Part shown: one piece after another, positions 1-8,379 of the stretch
Layout: every line of letters begins with the position of its first letter
Numbering within the stretch: position 1 is the stretch's first letter
IMG/VR virus record: IMGVR_UViG_3300025889_001045
Span: 1-22,456 of that record
Strand: one strand, 5' to 3'
DNA length: 22,456 bases
Source: a virus
Translations under genes and position numbers: made by a program
Notes under the pieces: generated by a model
Database searches by the model: none
Told to the model about the DNA's origin: nothing
What the model saw: the letters and a program-made list of their open reading frames with translations, nothing else

Positions 1-3000
1 CAGATTTCGAACGGTATGTGCGTGGTGTCGCAGACCAGTTGCTGCTCGGCACAAAAGAGGAAATGGCAGTGCTGATCGCTCGTGGTGTTCGTTGGGATGC
101 ACCATCCGATCTGGATGAGGCGATCGGTTCGGCTGACGACCTCCGGTTCCCAAACTCGATCCGTGAATGGTTGGAAACGACTGAAGCAGGTAAGAAGTAC
201 GCTCGGGAAACTCATCAGAAATGGCAGAACGTTCGCGCTCAGGGGACGGACGGCACCGTCCGATACAACTACCCGTTTCTGGATGAAACCGGTCGTATTT
301 CCGGGGATGAAGTTGAGCAGAACTGGCGTGCTCTGATTGAGGACATGCAAAGCCGTGTCCGACGGGACACGTTGAACAGCAACGAAAATTTGATGATGGT
401 GATGCGCGGCGACCCGTATGAAGGGATCCCGTATTTCAAGATCACTGCACCTGACGGCACAGAACGGTTCGTTGACGCCTACAAGAAGGTGAGCACTTCC
501 ACCGATCTTCGGATGGATTACTCAGGGTACAACGAAGAATATTTGGATGAGATCCGTCGCATCGTCGCCCAGAAGATCGAGTCGGGCAATGTTGAGGATC
601 TACCTGAGTTGGTGAAGTACAGCATCAGCGAAGCTGAACTTGGTGATGTCGTCGGGGAAAGCCTTGGAGTGCGTGACCGGATGATCACTCATTTCTTCGG
701 GCAGGTGTTCGAAGAGAAAGAGATCATGATCAACCGGTCGCCGGTTGCTCGAGAGTTCTACTATCAGATTGTTGACGATTTGTTGGACAACATGCGTCCC
801 GAAGACGCCAGGTTTGTGATCACTCGGGTGCAGCAGGCGATGCGTCAGGAGCAACGAGATTACGCTCGTGCTGTCCGCGGAGCCGACACGCGTCTACGCC
901 GTTTTGAGGAGCCCGAATATCAGAGTTTGGTTGGAGAAGCCCAAGCGACAACGGCACGTCTCGAAGCAGCCCAACAAACATCGAACCAAGCGAAACAGGC
1001 TGCTCAAGTACGGGTGAAGCAGATCAACAACGAAGTGTCTCGGTTGAACCGTGTGGCGCGTGAAAGCTCCGATGACACTGTGAAGCGCACCATTGAAACG
1101 CAGGTGCGCGAGTTGAAAGCCGAACGGAAACGTTTGAGCGACGAAACAAGAAGAATTGTTGACGAGGAACCGAAGGTCGCCGATCAGATACGTCAGGCGA
1201 AGAAACGACAGAAAGACATTGAGTCGGCTCGGAAGGATCGTGCCGGCGGATATCGGGTTGAGGGCATCAAGCAGTATCGGGTTCCTGACAATCGTCAAGG
1301 GATGTTTGTTGCGAATGGTCGTTGGGTTGACGAGGCTGAGTATCAGCAGATATCGATGCGGGCAAAAGAGGATGCTTTGCCGTTGTCTGAACGTGCTGAT
1401 GCTCGAGCGGCCCGTAAAGAGGTTTCTGCGGCGCAGAAGAAGTTGAATCAGTTGCGTGACGCTGAGGTTGGTGTGTCAGGCAAGTATCGGGTGCCTGATG
1501 GTCAGGGCGGTTTCAGGCTGATTGATGATGCGGCGAGGCAGCGTGAGATCGCCGGATTGCAAACGCAGATCCGTGAGTTGGGTGTGAGAGCGAATGCAGG
1601 CGTTTTGGATGATGACGCGTTCAGGCGTTTGTTGGAAGAAACCGGGTCGAGGCGTTCCACGCTTGATTTTGATGGGTTGACTATTGCTGATGCTCAACGC
1701 TATTTGGGTAGTGAGGAGCGTTGGCGGCGTCTGATTGAACGGGCGAACGCAGATCCGGACATTGTGAAAGCTGGCGCGTTGACCGCTGAACAGATTGATA
1801 TGGCGGCGAAGGCGTACGCGTTGGAACGCACCAAAGAGGTGTTTTACGATGCATCGGCGAAAAGCAACTTTGCTGATGTGATGCGGATCATCGCACCGTT
1901 TGGTTCGGCATGGTGGGAAGTGCTGTCTCGTTATACGCGTGAAGCGTTGCAAAACCCGAACCGGTTGAAGAACGTTGGTGCTTCTGTTCGAGGGTTGCGA
2001 GATGCGGATGTGTCTGGTGACGGTCGAGGGTTCTTCTATGAGGATCCGGTGACCAAGCAGATGATGTTTAACTTTCCGTTTGATGCGGCGTTTGTGCCGT
2101 TCATTTCGGCGTTTGGTGGTTACGTCCTCGGTCAAACCGTTGCCGGTAGGACAGGTGGTCTTGCAAGCCGAGTTCTTAGTGTCGGCGGTGCGCTCGGTGC
2201 GTCTGCGCTCGCAGCAAGCCCGTTCTACAAGGAGAACATCAAACCCGAAATTGTTGCTCCGGTTCGTTCGTTGAGCATGGGTTTCAACATGCTGCCAGGT
2301 TTCGGTCCGGTCGTGCAGATGGCATATCAGAACTTCGCTGGTGATAAGCCGGTGTTGCGTGACTTCGCAGAACTTGTCGCCCCGTACGGTGCTGAGGAGA
2401 TCACTCCGGAAGGTTTCGCTGGCACGCTTGTCCCAGCGTGGGCTGAGAAAATGTTTTCGGCGTTGTTCCGCAACAACCCTGATGTTGACCAGCAGTTCGG
2501 CGACATGTTTATGTCAACCATGCAAGCGTTGTCGGCTTCAGGCGATTACGACATGGGCGACCCGGCCGACATCACCCGTTTGGAGCAAGACGCCAGAAAA
2601 TACGCGAAGTCGCTTCTCCTGTATTCCGCTATCGGACAGTTCACCGGTCCGGTCCGACCGTCGATCGTGTTCGATGTGCCCGTCCAGTTCGACGGACAGT
2701 TGGTGAGCGAAGACATCCGGAACCTTGTTGAGAACGGCAACGTGTACAGCAACTTCTTGTCGGCGGCGTTCCGACAAATGCAAGACGAAGATTTCTACAC
2801 TGCGGTTCCCAGGTTCATTCGGACATTCGGCCCGGATGTTCTCCTGTATGTCGCTGCGTCAACCGAATCAACTGCGAAAGGTCTCGGCGTGTCCGAGCAG
2901 TTCGGCCGGTTCGAACAAGACAACGCAGCGTTCGCTTCAAACCACCCTGAAGTGTTCGGCTATTTCGCTCCGCACGGCACCGACTTCCACTATCAGACAT

Positions 3001-3515
3001 ACCTCCGCCAGTTGAACACCGGTCAACGGCGGCGTGTAACTAATCCTCGAGAGTTGATCGCTGATGCTGAAGCGGTTGTCGGTAAGGCGTTGTATCGGGA
3101 TTTCCGTCGCGAGCAGGGAACTGCACGGTCGGATTTCGCTCGTCAAGAAGCAGCGTTGTTCAAAGATTGGTTGTATGAAACGTACCCTGGGTATAAGACC
3201 GCCGAGTTGGATATCAACGCTCGGGACACGGTGTTGTATCAGTTGGGTCGTGCGTCTAGAGATCCGTTGATTCAAGCGACGGAGATCGGTCGTGCAACGA
3301 ACATGTATTTCGCTGAACGCGATCGTGTGATTGAGGTTGCTCAACGGCGTCGTGCTGAGAAGGGTTTGCCGATGGCGAACTCAAATCAGTTGTCTGGGAA
3401 CGACAACATGGATTTGCGGTTGGGTTTGAGGTTGTATGGTGAGCGTTTGGTTGGCAGGTTCCCGATGTTTGACCGGATGTGGTCTAGAGAGTTGTTTGGC
3501 GAGGTGGAAAGCTGA
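1..3515 (+). CDS. Very large phage virion protein, probable internal/ejection protein (5' partial)
   Basis: The reading frame is open from the first complete codon at position 3, so the GTG at 18 is not necessarily the start and the gene begins upstream. At least 1165 residues are visible. Counting from the GTG at 18, there is a charged helical N-terminal part, strong coiled-coil character at about residues 300-410 and 455-525 (rich in Q, E, K, R), a duplicated motif YRVPDxxQG at about 420 and 490, and a hydrophobic, Gly/Ala-rich stretch at about 690-745. Just before that stretch is a conserved-looking segment containing IIAPFGSAWWEVLSRY. It is followed by three overlapping virion genes and the capsid operon. 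Size, coiled coils and one membrane-prone segment fit a protein injected with DNA or lining the ejection path of a short-tailed phage. I do not recognise an enzymatic domain. A tape measure is less likely because no tail tube genes are nearby. Confidence 0.8.
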   Translation, partial: DFERYVRGVADQLLLGTKEEMAVLIARGVRWDAPSDLDEAIGSADDLRFPNSIREWLETTEAGKKYARETHQKWQNVRAQGTDGTVRYNYPFLDETGRISGDEVEQNWRALIEDMQSRVRRDTLNSNENLMMVMRGDPYEGIPYFKITAPDGTERFVDAYKKVSTSTDLRMDYSGYNEEYLDEIRRIVAQKIESGNVEDLPELVKYSISEAELGDVVGESLGVRDRMITHFFGQVFEEKEIMINRSPVAREFYYQIVDDLLDNMRPEDARFVITRVQQAMRQEQRDYARAVRGADTRLRRFEEPEYQSLVGEAQATTARLEAAQQTSNQAKQAAQVRVKQINNEVSRLNRVARESSDDTVKRTIETQVRELKAERKRLSDETRRIVDEEPKVADQIRQAKKRQKDIESARKDRAGGYRVEGIKQYRVPDNRQGMFVANGRWVDEAEYQQISMRAKEDALPLSERADARAARKEVSAAQKKLNQLRDAEVGVSGKYRVPDGQGGFRLIDDAARQREIAGLQTQIRELGVRANAGVLDDDAFRRLLEETGSRRSTLDFDGLTIADAQRYLGSEERWRRLIERANADPDIVKAGALTAEQIDMAAKAYALERTKEVFYDASAKSNFADVMRIIAPFGSAWWEVLSRYTREALQNPNRLKNVGASVRGLRDADVSGDGRGFFYEDPVTKQMMFNFPFDAAFVPFISAFGGYVLGQTVAGRTGGLASRVLSVGGALGASALAASPFYKENIKPEIVAPVRSLSMGFNMLPGFGPVVQMAYQNFAGDKPVLRDFAELVAPYGAEEITPEGFAGTLVPAWAEKMFSALFRNNPDVDQQFGDMFMSTMQALSASGDYDMGDPADITRLEQDARKYAKSLLLYSAIGQFTGPVRPSIVFDVPVQFDGQLVSEDIRNLVENGNVYSNFLSAAFRQMQDEDFYTAVPRFIRTFGPDVLLYVAASTESTAKGLGVSEQFGRFEQDNAAFASNHPEVFGYFAPHGTDFHYQTYLRQLNTGQRRRVTNPRELIADAEAVVGKALYRDFRREQGTARSDFARQEAALFKDWLYETYPGYKTAELDINARDTVLYQLGRASRDPLIQATEIGRATNMYFAERDRVIEVAQRRRAEKGLPMANSNQLSGNDNMDLRLGLRLYGERLVGRFPMFDRMWSRELFGEVES

Positions 3516-4939
3516 TGGATGAGAAAACCTTGCAGAAGATTGATGAGTTGGTGGAGGCGTTTCGTCGCGCACCTAATGAGGTTGCTCGACGTGAGGTGAC
3601 CGCTGAAGCTGAGCGTTCTTTCCAGTTTATTCCTGGTGCTTTGGAACAGTTCGCTGGGCGTGTGGAGGAGATCGGTGATGCTCTTTTCACGCCGGGTGTT
3701 TTGGACATGGACATGCTTGAAGATCGCCCTGTTCTACAAGACGAGACGCAAGACATGGGTGGAGTAGCGGAACAGTCTGTTGCGGGGAGTGGTCGTGTTC
3801 CCGGAAGGCCCGGTGCTGCGATGCCAGCAGCGGCTTCCGGCCCGATGGAAGAAAGTTCTTACAGTTGGCTTACGCCGGGCTACGACGCGATTGAGTTGGA
3901 ACGTCAAGCACAGCAGGATTTTCCTGGGGTTCCAGAAGCGATAGCAGAAGAGAATATTCGGCGTGAGACTGGCGCGACTCGTGCTGCGAGGCAGGCGTTG
4001 CAAGGCGAGAACGCTATGGCGAACTTCCAAGAATGGAGGCAAGCCACTGAAGCGTTCGCGTTGCTAGCAGAATACGGGTACACCGGTCGACAAGCCCGCA
4101 ACGTCTACGACCAGTTCAAAGAAATGAAGTCTGAAAGGGCGTTCGTTGACTGGGCCCGATCAGGTGTCGGAGTCGGCGAAAGACAACTAACACGCACCCA
4201 AATCCAAGACACGATCGCAGCATGGGCCGCCGGCGACCCCTACACGGCGTATCAGGTCCAAGCACCGGGTTCTGTGCCGCCTCGAATGGCGACTGTTGAT
4301 GGTGTGACCCGGATGACGGATCGTGTCGGTCTTGTCGGCCGGGACGGCGAGTTTTTGCGTGATGATGCTGGGAATATTATTCCTGCGTATGACGCGAATG
4401 CTGTGTCGAATGTGTTGTATAACCAGTTGTCTCAGGATGCGTATTGGGATTTGGCTGACCGGTTGTACAACATTGGTTTGTTGGATGGTTTCGCTCCTGC
4501 TCAGATTGAGTCTGCGGTTGGTTCGTTGTTGAGTGAAGCGACGAGGTATGGGTACACCTACGATAATCTTCTGTATCAGAAGGAGAAGACGTTGGGTGTT
4601 GGTAATGGGATGACGCAGCCTCGTATTGGTCCTCGTTCTTCGAGCGAGTTGAATGTGTATGCGGATGCGGCGCAGGAGGCTGCTGAGGCTGTGTTCGGTA
4701 GGCGTTTGTACGACGACGAGTTGCGTGGTGTGCTTGCTGAGTATGAGGTGATGCGTCGTGAGCAACCGTATTATTCGCGTACGGGTGCTATGACGCCTTC
4801 TGGGCAGGTGTTCAATATCGAGTCGGCTACTGATCAGTGGTTGCGAGAAAACCGGCCGGAACAATATAAGAAAGCTCAACAAGCGGGAATGGTCGGCGGT
4901 CTTTACGATCTAGCAATGGACGGTTTCTTCAGTGAGTAA
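3515..4939 (+). CDS. Phage virion-associated helical protein
   Basis: 474 residues. The ATG at 3515 shares its A with the TGA of the large upstream gene, so translation is probably coupled. The N-terminal half is acidic and low in complexity (about residues 60-120). The C-terminal half is helical with many Tyr, Arg and Glu residues, including a segment like YADAAQEAAEAVFGRRLYDD followed by ELRGVLAEYEVMRREQ. Helical repeats of this sort, with RLxDDEL-type motifs, occur in proteins encoded between portal and capsid genes of environmental actinophages (from memory, no search done). No catalytic motif is evident. A structural or ejection protein is the best guess from position and composition. 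Base composition changes inside the gene: about 4040-4270 is rich in A and C, and 4280-4850 is rich in G and T. Confidence 0.8.
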   Translation: MDEKTLQKIDELVEAFRRAPNEVARREVTAEAERSFQFIPGALEQFAGRVEEIGDALFTPGVLDMDMLEDRPVLQDETQDMGGVAEQSVAGSGRVPGRPGAAMPAAASGPMEESSYSWLTPGYDAIELERQAQQDFPGVPEAIAEENIRRETGATRAARQALQGENAMANFQEWRQATEAFALLAEYGYTGRQARNVYDQFKEMKSERAFVDWARSGVGVGERQLTRTQIQDTIAAWAAGDPYTAYQVQAPGSVPPRMATVDGVTRMTDRVGLVGRDGEFLRDDAGNIIPAYDANAVSNVLYNQLSQDAYWDLADRLYNIGLLDGFAPAQIESAVGSLLSEATRYGYTYDNLLYQKEKTLGVGNGMTQPRIGPRSSSELNVYADAAQEAAEAVFGRRLYDDELRGVLAEYEVMRREQPYYSRTGAMTPSGQVFNIESATDQWLRENRPEQYKKAQQAGMVGGLYDLAMDGFFSE

Positions 4940-5942
4940 CATTGATTCTTCACAAAAACAACAACAACGTGCATACTACGAGCAGCGTTACGGTACGCAA
5001 ATAGACGAAAGTGCGATTTGGGATTGGTCGCCTGTTTACGCGACGGGTTCCGAAATAGTTCGACGTTCAATCGAACGAGAAGCTGCGGAAGGTCAGTATT
5101 GGCTTTCCCAAGAACATTTTTACGCTTATGTTCGTCAACAAGGTTTCGGCAAGTGGCTTGATTTTGCTGAGAACGACCCGGCTTTGTCTTCAGATTTCAA
5201 TGCGACAGCGAAGTTTCTCAAAGACAAAGGGCTCATTCTTCCTCCGGCTCCCGACCAGATGCGCGGTGGTGGTGGAGGAGGTGGCATCACCACCGAACAA
5301 GAAATCGACAACATGATGGCCGACATGCGATCAGCCGCACTCCTCTGGAACGTCCGCATTGACGACGGAACACTCCGCAACCTCGCCACAACCGCAGTCA
5401 ACCAAAACTGGAACCGGCAACGAGTCCTCAACGGCATCGGCGCGTTCGCAGTCGGCCAAGACGCACAAAACACCAACCTCGACCAAGGACCACTCGGAAA
5501 CGCCGTACGAGACATGGCGAAACAATACGGTGTCGCCGTGTCAGACACGACAGTAAAACAACTCCTCCAAGGGTACGTCCAAGGCACCGAATCAGAACAA
5601 TCAATCACCGCCAAGTTCCAACAGCAAGCCATCGCCGCCTACCCGGCACTTTCAGAACGTCTCCGTCAAGGAGAAACATTTGAACAAGTCATCACCCCAT
5701 ACCGTGAAGTTGCTTCTCGAGTGTTGGAAAAAGACCCGTCACAACTTGATTTTGTGAACTCCAACTTGTCGAAAGCGTTCATGAACAACCCGGACGGCAA
5801 GGGTGAACGGCAGATGAGTGTCGGCGAGTTCTCCGAGTATTTGCGAACCAACCGCGAGTTCGGTTACGAGTACACCACCCAAGCGCAAACGAAGGCATAT
5901 CAGATCGCTAACACGTTGGCGCAAGTATTCGGGAGAGCGTAA
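4932..5942 (+). CDS. Phage virion-associated protein with poly-Gly hinge
   Basis: 336 residues from a GTG that overlaps the end of the previous gene by 8 bases. The N-terminal part (about 1-110) is rich in Tyr, Gln and Trp. A run of Gly residues at about 112-119 forms a hinge, and the rest is helical. The C-terminal 110 residues (from about AAYPALSERLRQGETFEQV through VLEKDPSQLDF to the end) resemble a recurrent domain in virion proteins of actinophages and marine phages, placed just before the capsid gene, with the pattern YPxL-x3-I/L-xxGxT followed by PY and LExDP. Function is unknown; an internal virion or ejection role is inferred from the neighbours. Codon use switches abruptly at the Gly run and again near 5705. 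Confidence 0.8.
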   Translation: MSNIDSSQKQQQRAYYEQRYGTQIDESAIWDWSPVYATGSEIVRRSIEREAAEGQYWLSQEHFYAYVRQQGFGKWLDFAENDPALSSDFNATAKFLKDKGLILPPAPDQMRGGGGGGGITTEQEIDNMMADMRSAALLWNVRIDDGTLRNLATTAVNQNWNRQRVLNGIGAFAVGQDAQNTNLDQGPLGNAVRDMAKQYGVAVSDTTVKQLLQGYVQGTESEQSITAKFQQQAIAAYPALSERLRQGETFEQVITPYREVASRVLEKDPSQLDFVNSNLSKAFMNNPDGKGERQMSVGEFSEYLRTNREFGYEYTTQAQTKAYQIANTLAQVFGRA

Positions 5943-6775
5943 TGGCTTTGAACCAATCTCAACAGTCGGCGTACGACATCGTCACGGACACTTTGCGTTC
6001 GTACGGTCTAGAAGGTTTAGATTCGTTCGTCACGGACTACATCACCCGGTTCGAAACTGTAAATCCGGATTCGTTGATGGTCGAAATCCGTAAACAGCCC
6101 GAATATCAGCAGCGGTTCTCAGCGAACGAAGCACGACGCAAAGCCGGGTTGACGGTCCTGTCAGAAAGCGAATATTTGGCTTTGGAACGCGGCTACGCAC
6201 AAATGCTGCGAGCATCCGGAATGCCGACAGGGTTCTACGACAGCCCAGAAGATTTCACGAACTTCATCACGAACGACGTGTCCGTCGCCGAACTGAACTC
6301 ACGCATCGAACAAGGCTATTTGGCTGTCACCATGTCAAACCCTGAAGTGGTGCGACAGATGAAAGAGTTGTACGGCATCTCAGAAAGCCAGTTGGCAGCG
6401 TACTTCCTTGATCCGAACAAAGCAGTCCCAACACTCATGCGGCAAGCAGAATCAGCGCAGATCGCCGCCCAAGGCCGTCTCCTCGCCGGGCAACAAATCA
6501 GCGCCGCACAAGCCGAAGAACTCGCCCAAGCCGGTGTCACCCAAGACCAGGCCCGAGCAGGTTTCGCAGCGATCCAACAAGCACAAGGGCTGTTCACCGG
6601 CACTCTCGAAGAAGGTGAGAACATCAGCCAGCAGGAACAGATCGGCGCGATTTTCGGAACGAACGCCGCAGCACAGCAACGCATCCGGCAAAGGGCTCGC
6701 CGCCGGCAGGCACGGTTCGAAGAAGGTGGCGGTTTCGCTGCTGGAACCGAAGGTGAAATCGCAGGTATTCAATAG
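5942..6775 (+). CDS. Phage virion-associated protein, conserved actinophage family
   Basis: 277 residues. The ATG at 5942 overlaps the TAA of the upstream gene (TAATG). The order of motifs is characteristic of a family I recall from actinophages next to capsid genes: SYGLEGLDSFV near residue 20, a P-E-x-x-x-RF-x-A-x-E-x-R-R-x-x-G-L segment near 55-70, the phrase MPTGFYDSPEDFTNFITNDV near 96-115, and an Ala/Gln-rich helical tail ending with an Arg-rich segment (about 245-258) and a Gly-rich C terminus. No enzyme motif is visible. It closes the four-gene block before the leader of the scaffold/capsid operon. The likely role is a virion or head-associated structural protein; confidence that it is a real gene is high, and the role is inferred. 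Confidence 0.82.
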   Translation: MALNQSQQSAYDIVTDTLRSYGLEGLDSFVTDYITRFETVNPDSLMVEIRKQPEYQQRFSANEARRKAGLTVLSESEYLALERGYAQMLRASGMPTGFYDSPEDFTNFITNDVSVAELNSRIEQGYLAVTMSNPEVVRQMKELYGISESQLAAYFLDPNKAVPTLMRQAESAQIAAQGRLLAGQQISAAQAEELAQAGVTQDQARAGFAAIQQAQGLFTGTLEEGENISQQEQIGAIFGTNAAAQQRIRQRARRRQARFEEGGGFAAGTEGEIAGIQ

Positions 6776-6778
6776 TCC

Positions 6779-6806
6779 ACACAACGATACTAAAGTTGTG
6801 TATGAT
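6779..6806 (+). promoter_or_regulatory. Inverted repeat overlapping a -10-like box (putative operator/promoter)
   Basis: A perfect 7-base inverted repeat, ACACAAC at 6779-6785 and GTTGTGT at 6795-6801, is separated by 9 bases. Its right arm runs into TATGAT at 6801-6806, a close match to the sigma-70 -10 consensus. No convincing -35 box is seen 16-18 bases upstream. It sits 3 bases after the stop of the previous gene and about 95 bases before the scaffold gene, in the largest gap of the structural region. It could be a promoter with an operator for a dimeric regulator, or the repeat could form an RNA hairpin ending upstream transcription (it has no U tract). Confidence 0.45.
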
Positions 6807-6814
6807 CTGTTCGA

Positions 6815-6880
6815 TGCCGTAAGGCAGGAACCCCCAATAGGGGAGCACAGCAGCACCTTCGGTTGCCTCCGATCGAAGGT
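6815..6880 (+). promoter_or_regulatory. Structured 5' leader of the scaffold/capsid operon (three hairpins)
   Basis: Three consecutive stem-loops can be drawn in the noncoding leader. The first is TGCC/GGCA (6815-6818, 6823-6826), capped by GTAA, a GNRA-type tetraloop. The second is CCCC/GGGG (6832-6835, 6840-6843) around AATA. The third is a long stem, 6855-6865 with 6870-6880, of 7 Watson-Crick pairs extended by four mixed GU/AU/GC pairs and capped by CCTC. The ribosome binding site AGGAG lies 8 bases after the last stem and stays exposed. The leader may stabilise the message or regulate capsid expression. I do not match it to a named RNA family. Confidence 0.45.
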
Positions 6881-6900
6881 TGGGCCACAGGAGTGTACAA

Positions 6901-7332
6901 ATGAGCAACGACGACCTCGACCTCGAGCAGGAAAACGGGCGTAACCCTCTTCGGGACCGGATGAAGGTTTTGGAGCAGGAGAACGCCGAGTTGAAAGCTC
7001 GTGCTGATGAAGCCGCAGCGGCCGCCCGTGAACTCGCTTTTGTGAAGGCTGGGATTGACCCAGATCTTCCGGTAGCGAAGTATTTCATGAAGGGCTACGA
7101 CGGCGACATTGAACCAGAGGCAATCCGGCAGGCTGCGATCGAAGCGCAGATCATCCGTGATGCTCAGGCCGAACAGACGAAGCAGGAAGCGGCTGCGTGG
7201 GATCGAACCTCAAAGATCGCTGCTGGTTCAAGTTCGGAACCTGAGATGGATTGGGTGACTCGCATCAATCAGGCAAAGTCGGCGGCGGAAGTCGAGCAGT
7301 TGTTGCAGCAAGCACGCGCTCAGTCCGGATAG
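6901..7332 (+). CDS. Probable capsid scaffolding protein
   Basis: 143 residues from the ATG at 6901. This start is fixed by AGGAG at 6889-6893 with 7 bases of spacing; in-frame upstream codons lie within the leader hairpin. The protein is small, acidic and almost all helical: an N-terminal coiled coil at about 18-45 (LEQENAELKARADEAAAAAR), a middle segment GIDPDLPVAKYFMKGYDGDI, and a Glu/Gln-rich second helix ending in a Q-A-R C terminus. Its position directly before the major capsid gene, together with the coiled coil and charge pattern, is what phage scaffolding proteins show. No protease domain is visible. A minor head protein is the alternative. Confidence 0.75.
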   Translation: MSNDDLDLEQENGRNPLRDRMKVLEQENAELKARADEAAAAARELAFVKAGIDPDLPVAKYFMKGYDGDIEPEAIRQAAIEAQIIRDAQAEQTKQEAAAWDRTSKIAAGSSSEPEMDWVTRINQAKSAAEVEQLLQQARAQSG

Positions 7333-7360
7333 GACTCCCGACCTTCAAAGGTGAACAATC

Positions 7361-8326
7361 ATGGCTTACACTCAGACTTCTAGTCTTTCAGTCGATCAGG
7401 TCGCATTTGACCGGCTCGCATATTTCGCTCTCCGGTCCGAACTTCTGTTCGACGCCGCCGCTGATGTCATGCCGACCCAGCAGGCGATGCCCGGTAGCAG
7501 CGTCACGTTCACGATCTTCAACGATCTGACCGCTGCAACGTCGCCGCTTTCCGAAGCGACCGACGTGACCCCGGTCGCAATGTCCGACAGTCAGGTCACC
7601 GTGACGCTCGCCGAGTACGGCAACGCAGTCGTGACGACCGCCAAGCTGCGCGGCACCGCTTTCCTCGACGTGAACACCGTCGCTGCGAACGTCGTCGGTT
7701 ACAACGCCGGTATCTCACTTGACAGTGTTGTCCGTGACGTTCTGGCTGGCGGCACGAACGTGGTTTACGGTGGTGGCGGTGCTACCACGCCGACGAGCCG
7801 TACCACGGTCGCTGTTGAGGACGAGATCGAAGCGAACGATGTTCGTAAGGTGACCGCCCAGTTGCGTGGCGCGAACGTTCCGACGTTCAACGGCCTGTAC
7901 ATGGGGTTCATCCATCCGGACGTTTCGTACGATCTGCGTTCCGAGACGGGTGTCGCTTCGTGGCGTGACCCGCACGTCTATGTCGACACCGACATGATCT
8001 ACAACGGTGAGATCGGCGCGTTCGAAGGTGTCCGGTTCATTGAGACTCCCCGTGCGAAGATCTTTGAGGACGCTTCGAACGGTTCGGGTTCGGCCGGCAA
8101 CATCGACGTGTACTGCACGCACATCATGGGCCGTCAGGCTCTGGCGAAGGCCCATTCCATCGTTGATGGGAACGGTCCGGTCCCGCGTGTGGTTCGTGGC
8201 CCGGTGGTTGACACCCTCGAGCGTTTCCAGCCGATCGGCTGGTACTGGCTTGGTGGTTACGGCCGGTTCCGTGAGGCTTCGCTTCGCCGGATCGAGTCGT
8301 CTTCGAGTATCGGCGCGAACACCTGA
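7361..8326 (+). CDS. Major capsid protein, N4-gp56-like family
   Basis: 321 residues, ATG preceded by AAAGGTG at 7347-7353. The N-terminal layout is typical of N4-gp56-type HK97-fold capsid proteins: a DRLAYFALRSELLFDAAA-like helix (residues about 17-35), then a strand segment with G-S-S-V-T-F-T-I-F, then SEATDVTPVAMSDSQVTVTL and EYGNAVVTTAKLRG. Later come the segment FIHPDVSYDLRSE and an IMGRQALAKAH segment near the C terminus, matching the usual order of the family. It assembles the icosahedral head. It directly follows the scaffold-like gene and is itself followed by a strong hairpin, consistent with high and separate expression. Codon use in this gene is rich in GTC, ACC, AAC and ATC compared with its neighbours, as expected for the most abundant virion protein. 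Confidence 0.9.
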   Translation: MAYTQTSSLSVDQVAFDRLAYFALRSELLFDAAADVMPTQQAMPGSSVTFTIFNDLTAATSPLSEATDVTPVAMSDSQVTVTLAEYGNAVVTTAKLRGTAFLDVNTVAANVVGYNAGISLDSVVRDVLAGGTNVVYGGGGATTPTSRTTVAVEDEIEANDVRKVTAQLRGANVPTFNGLYMGFIHPDVSYDLRSETGVASWRDPHVYVDTDMIYNGEIGAFEGVRFIETPRAKIFEDASNGSGSAGNIDVYCTHIMGRQALAKAHSIVDGNGPVPRVVRGPVVDTLERFQPIGWYWLGGYGRFREASLRRIESSSSIGANT

Positions 8327-8335
8327 CCTGTTGGT

Positions 8336-8365
8336 GGGGTGCCCTGACAGTGGTTGGGGCACCCC
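8336..8365 (+). terminator. Hairpin terminator after the capsid gene
   Basis: A perfect 9-bp GC-rich stem, GGGGTGCCC at 8336-8344 with GGGCACCCC at 8357-8365, encloses a 12-base loop and starts 9 bases after the capsid stop codon. No T run follows, which is common for terminators in high-GC Gram-positives. It probably reduces read-through into the minor protein genes or protects the 3' end of the capsid message. Confidence 0.7.
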
Positions 8366-8379
8366 GCTAGGGTGTTGTG

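Noticed and set aside
1476-2135. Long minus-strand reading frame (219 codons) inside the giant virion gene
   Set aside because: It is opposite to a clear coding region and its product is an Arg/His/Thr-rich low-quality sequence, typical of an antisense shadow.
1-3515. Tape measure protein
   Set aside because: Length and coiled coils would fit, but no tail tube or tail chaperone genes with a frameshift are present, and the gene is upstream of the scaffold and capsid genes.
4187-4882. Minus-strand reading frame of 231 codons
   Set aside because: Composition dominated by Arg, Thr, Leu, Ile, opposite the well-supported gene at 3515-4939.
7340-7353. Small hairpin ACCT/AGGT before the capsid start
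   Set aside because: Only 4 pairs, and it includes the ribosome binding site; too short to call a regulatory element.
7715-8362. Minus-strand reading frame opposite the capsid gene
   Set aside because: Shadow caused by the codon bias of the capsid gene; no ribosome binding site or recognisable motif.
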